The notes beneath the pieces are model-generated. The model saw only the letters and a list, made by a program, of their open reading frames with translations, was not told where the DNA came from and searched no databases. The position numbers and the translations under genes were made by a program. From Gordonia hydrophobica NBRC 16057 (lineage in GTDB: Bacteria > Actinomycetota > Actinomycetes > Mycobacteriales > Mycobacteriaceae): a stretch of DNA of 64,000 bases. Shown here piece after piece: positions 61,834 to 64,000 of the stretch. The stretch covers positions 372,001 to 436,000 of the forward strand of contig NZ_BCWU01000002.1 in assembly GCF_001592365.1 (NCBI RefSeq), in the 5' to 3' direction. Numbering within the stretch: the first letter of the stretch is position 1; every line of letters starts with the position of its first letter.

Positions 61834-63390
61834 ATGAAACGCGCCGCGCTGGCACTGCTCGCCTTCCTCGGCGTCGCGTGCATCGCCGCAGCCATCGCCG
61901 TGCCGACGTACCTGGTGCCGAAGCTGAAGGTGGTCCCGCTCGACCTCGACATCACCTCGGTCGCGACCAGCGTTCCGGACGACGGCGACGCCGGGAACCG
62001 GTTTCCGGCCACCATCCTCGATCGCTGCTCCATCACCGCGTCGAGGGCCGCGACCCTCGACGTGCACCTGACGCAGCAGCGCCGTTCGGTCATCATCGAT
62101 CCCTCCAACGCCGATCAGGCCACGCTCCAGTCGGGGCAGACCCTGCAGATCGACCGGACCCGCGACGCCAAGGGCAAGGAGAGCGAGCCCTCGATGGCTG
62201 GGGCCGACGGCGAGCGCAAATGCGACGACGGCCTGCTGAACGCGACCGTCGACCGGGTGTCGGTGAGCCGCAAGACCGCCGCCCCGAACGGCGCGGTTAG
62301 CTCGTTGCAGGTGGACGCGGTCCCGGAGGGCGGCAACGTCGAGGACGGATCGGTGAAGATCGACGACCGCCAGGGCTTCCAGTACAAGTTCGGCTTCGAC
62401 GTCACCAAGCGTGACTATTACTACTACGACACCACCACGCGCCAGGACGCGATCGCCAAATTCGTCGACGAGAAGACGATCAACGGCGTCAAGACCTATC
62501 ACTTCCGCGCCGACGTTCCCGAGCGCGACCTCTCCGACCTGCCGAACCCGCAGGGCGAGGCCACGACGGGCACCATCTTGAACATGCCCGCCAAATGGTG
62601 GGGCATCCGCGGCAAGGGCGTGAAGTCCAGCGACATCATCACGATGCACCGCTACGGCAAGGCCGTGCGCAACGTGTACGTGGAGCCCACCACCGGCACC
62701 ATCATCTTCGGCGAGGAGGAGCAGGAGCAGTACTTCCGGTCGCCCGATCAGTCCGACGACGTGCCCGCCGCCGTCGCGAAGTACCAGCTGACCGCGTTGA
62801 AGGGGAAGTTCGCCTGGGACGACCAGACCGTTTCCCAGCAGGCTGAGCGCGCCGACAAGTACCTCGGTCAACTGCGGCTCGGGGGTGTGATCGTGCCGAT
62901 CATCCTCGGCATTCTGGGCGTCGTCCTGCTGCTGGCCTGGGCCGTTCTGGTCTGGTTGGGCCGCCGACGCGACAAGGACGATCCCGAGCCCACCGACACC
63001 GAACCCGCCGTCGGACCCACGCCGAACGGTGGCGACGGCAGCGATGCGGCCGAGCCCGAGCAGACCACCGTCTTCCCGGCGACCGCCGCGGCGGCCCCCT
63101 ACGAGCAGGTCGCGGCCGAGGACACCACGGTCCTGCCCCCGCTGCCCGACGACTCCTCGACCCAGGCCATCCCCGCGTACGAGACGCCCGACGGCGGGCA
63201 GAGCGCCTGGCAGGAGCCACCGACCGAGGCCTTCCCGTCGCCCTACGCACGTCCGCAGCAGGGGGCCGAGAGTCCCGCCGACGTGACCGACACCGAGGCC
63301 TTCCGCGCGCCGTCGGACGGTTTCAGCCCCTACGTCACCGACCCCACCCGGCCGATGCCCGACTTCGATCGGTATCGCCGGGAGGAGTGA
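61834..63390 (+). CDS. DUF3068 (PorA-family) envelope protein
   Basis: This 518-residue protein has a signal or anchor at residues 1-30 (MKRAALALLAFLGVACIAAAIAV), a large outside domain (30-345), one membrane segment near 351-372 (GGVIVPIILGILGVVLLLAW) and a Pro/Thr/Glu-rich cytoplasmic tail of about 145 residues. This two-segment layout and FGFDVTKRDYYYYD are typical of DUF3068 proteins, found in mycolic-acid actinobacteria. The function is not established. AGGAG lies 10 bases before the ATG. The tail repeats the pattern TTVFPATA / TTVLPPLP. Confidence 0.8.
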   Translation: MKRAALALLAFLGVACIAAAIAVPTYLVPKLKVVPLDLDITSVATSVPDDGDAGNRFPATILDRCSITASRAATLDVHLTQQRRSVIIDPSNADQATLQSGQTLQIDRTRDAKGKESEPSMAGADGERKCDDGLLNATVDRVSVSRKTAAPNGAVSSLQVDAVPEGGNVEDGSVKIDDRQGFQYKFGFDVTKRDYYYYDTTTRQDAIAKFVDEKTINGVKTYHFRADVPERDLSDLPNPQGEATTGTILNMPAKWWGIRGKGVKSSDIITMHRYGKAVRNVYVEPTTGTIIFGEEEQEQYFRSPDQSDDVPAAVAKYQLTALKGKFAWDDQTVSQQAERADKYLGQLRLGGVIVPIILGILGVVLLLAWAVLVWLGRRRDKDDPEPTDTEPAVGPTPNGGDGSDAAEPEQTTVFPATAAAAPYEQVAAEDTTVLPPLPDDSSTQAIPAYETPDGGQSAWQEPPTEAFPSPYARPQQGAESPADVTDTEAFRAPSDGFSPYVTDPTRPMPDFDRYRREE

Positions 63391-63409
63391 GCGAGGCGGT
63401 GGAGGCCGC

Positions 63410-64000
63410 TCAGCCCCGCTTCGCGACCGCCCGCCCCGCGGCGCGACCGGAGAAGATGCAGCCGCCGAGGAACGTGCCCTCCAGTGCGTTGTAGCCGTGG
63501 ACGCCGCCGCCGCCGAAGCCTGCGACCTCGCCCGCGGCGTACAGGCCGTCGAACGCCGTGCCGTCGGGGTGCATCACCTGCGAGTCGAGGTTGGTCTCGA
63601 GCCCGCCGAGAGTCTTGCGGGTGAGGATGTTCAGACGCACGGCGATGAGCGGACCGTGCGCGGGGTCGAGGAGTTTGTGCGGCTTGGCCACCCGCACCAC
63701 CTTGTCGCCGAGGTAGGCACGTGCGTTGTGAACCGCCATCAACTGCGCGTCCTTGCTGTAGGCGTTGTCGACCTGACTGTCGCGTGCGGAGATGGTCCGC
63801 TCCAGGGACTGCAGGTCGATGTGCCCGCCGCGACCGATCTCGTTCATCCCGGCGACGAGGTCGGCGAGGTTGTCGCGCACCACGAAGTCCACGCCGTGCT
63901 TGGTGAACGCCTCGACGGGCCCCGGCATCCCCTTCGCCAGGCGACTCTTCGCCGCCGTCTTCAACGACTTCTCGGTGATGTCCGGGTTCTGCTCCGACCC
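63410..64000 (-). CDS. FAD-binding dehydrogenase, C-terminal part (cut by window edge)
   Basis: The frame is open to the right edge, giving the last 196 residues. The segment NILTRKTLGGLETNLDSQVM and the end GLYAAGEVAGFGGGGVHGYNALEGTFLGGCIFSGRAAGRA (by location, about 130-185) match the mycobacterial Rv0785-type FAD-binding dehydrogenases, relatives of KstD and fumarate reductase. The N-terminal FAD motif is outside the window. It converges with the DUF3068 gene 19 bases away. The substrate is unknown; the KstR site elsewhere in the window does not control it visibly. Confidence 0.85.
   Translation of the reverse strand, partial: GSEQNPDITEKSLKTAAKSRLAKGMPGPVEAFTKHGVDFVVRDNLADLVAGMNEIGRGGHIDLQSLERTISARDSQVDNAYSKDAQLMAVHNARAYLGDKVVRVAKPHKLLDPAHGPLIAVRLNILTRKTLGGLETNLDSQVMHPDGTAFDGLYAAGEVAGFGGGGVHGYNALEGTFLGGCIFSGRAAGRAVAKRG

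Overview
This 64-kb window is GC-rich chromosomal DNA, most likely from a mycolic-acid-forming actinobacterium of the Gordonia/Rhodococcus/Williamsia type. The genus is an inference. The clues are an alkB-rubA-rubA-rubB-tetR alkane operon, two sites that match the KstR steroid-regulon operator exactly, a DUF3068 envelope protein, an IdeR-type iron box beside a ferritin, an Lsr2-like DNA-binding tail, many TetR regulators, and frequent leaderless -10 boxes (TANNNT 5 to 7 bases before the start codon). I see no prophage, transposase, CRISPR array, rRNA or tRNA.

Layout. 1-6.2 kb: end of an L,D-transpeptidase lipoprotein gene, a KstR-box C-C hydrolase, the alkane hydroxylase operon and a GDSL hydrolase. 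6.2-11.1 kb: an SnoaL-like gene broken by an in-frame stop, a tautomerase and the fadA-fadB beta-oxidation pair. 11.2-20.7 kb: a tandem TetR regulator, an adenylate cyclase, a TerD/nuclease fusion, an MFS exporter with its TetR repressor and twin operators, a ROK regulator and a histidine phosphatase. 20.7-21.3 kb: a dense array of inverted and direct intergenic repeats. 21.3-29.2 kb: an ACAD10/11-type acyl-CoA dehydrogenase with its APH-like kinase, TetR regulators, an MpaB-type oxygenase, an FMN alpha-hydroxyacid oxidase and an EthA-like monooxygenase. 29.3-33.4 kb: divergent ku/ligD end-joining genes, a Ddn-like protein and a CHAP protein. 33.6-40.5 kb: an acid-CoA catabolic operon (SDR, CoA ligase with an in-frame TGA, FadH-like reductase, two enoyl-CoA hydratases) followed by a TetR gene. 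40.8-44.7 kb: another TetR, a flavin monooxygenase with an SnoaL-like domain and its GAF-type regulator. 44.9-51.3 kb: a cyclic-nucleotide phosphodiesterase and a same-strand trio of ERCC4 nuclease, Hsp90-like ATPase and giant TPR protein. 51.4-64 kb: pntAB transhydrogenase, a KstR-box flavoprotein, ferritin, CsoR-type repressor, nadB, an ABC1/UbiB kinase, a DUF3068 protein and a partial FAD dehydrogenase.

How it works together. Much of the window serves hydrophobic-substrate catabolism: terminal alkane hydroxylation (AlkB with rubredoxins and reductase), ketone or aldehyde oxygenation (two flavin monooxygenases), CoA activation and beta-oxidation (FadA, FadB, FadE, enoyl-CoA hydratases, FadH), and NADPH balance (PntAB). 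Nearly every catabolic block has its own TetR or GAF regulator with a visible palindromic site. The stress, nuclease and chaperone genes (TerD fusion; ERCC4-Hsp90-TPR) are the least understood parts and the best candidates for something new.
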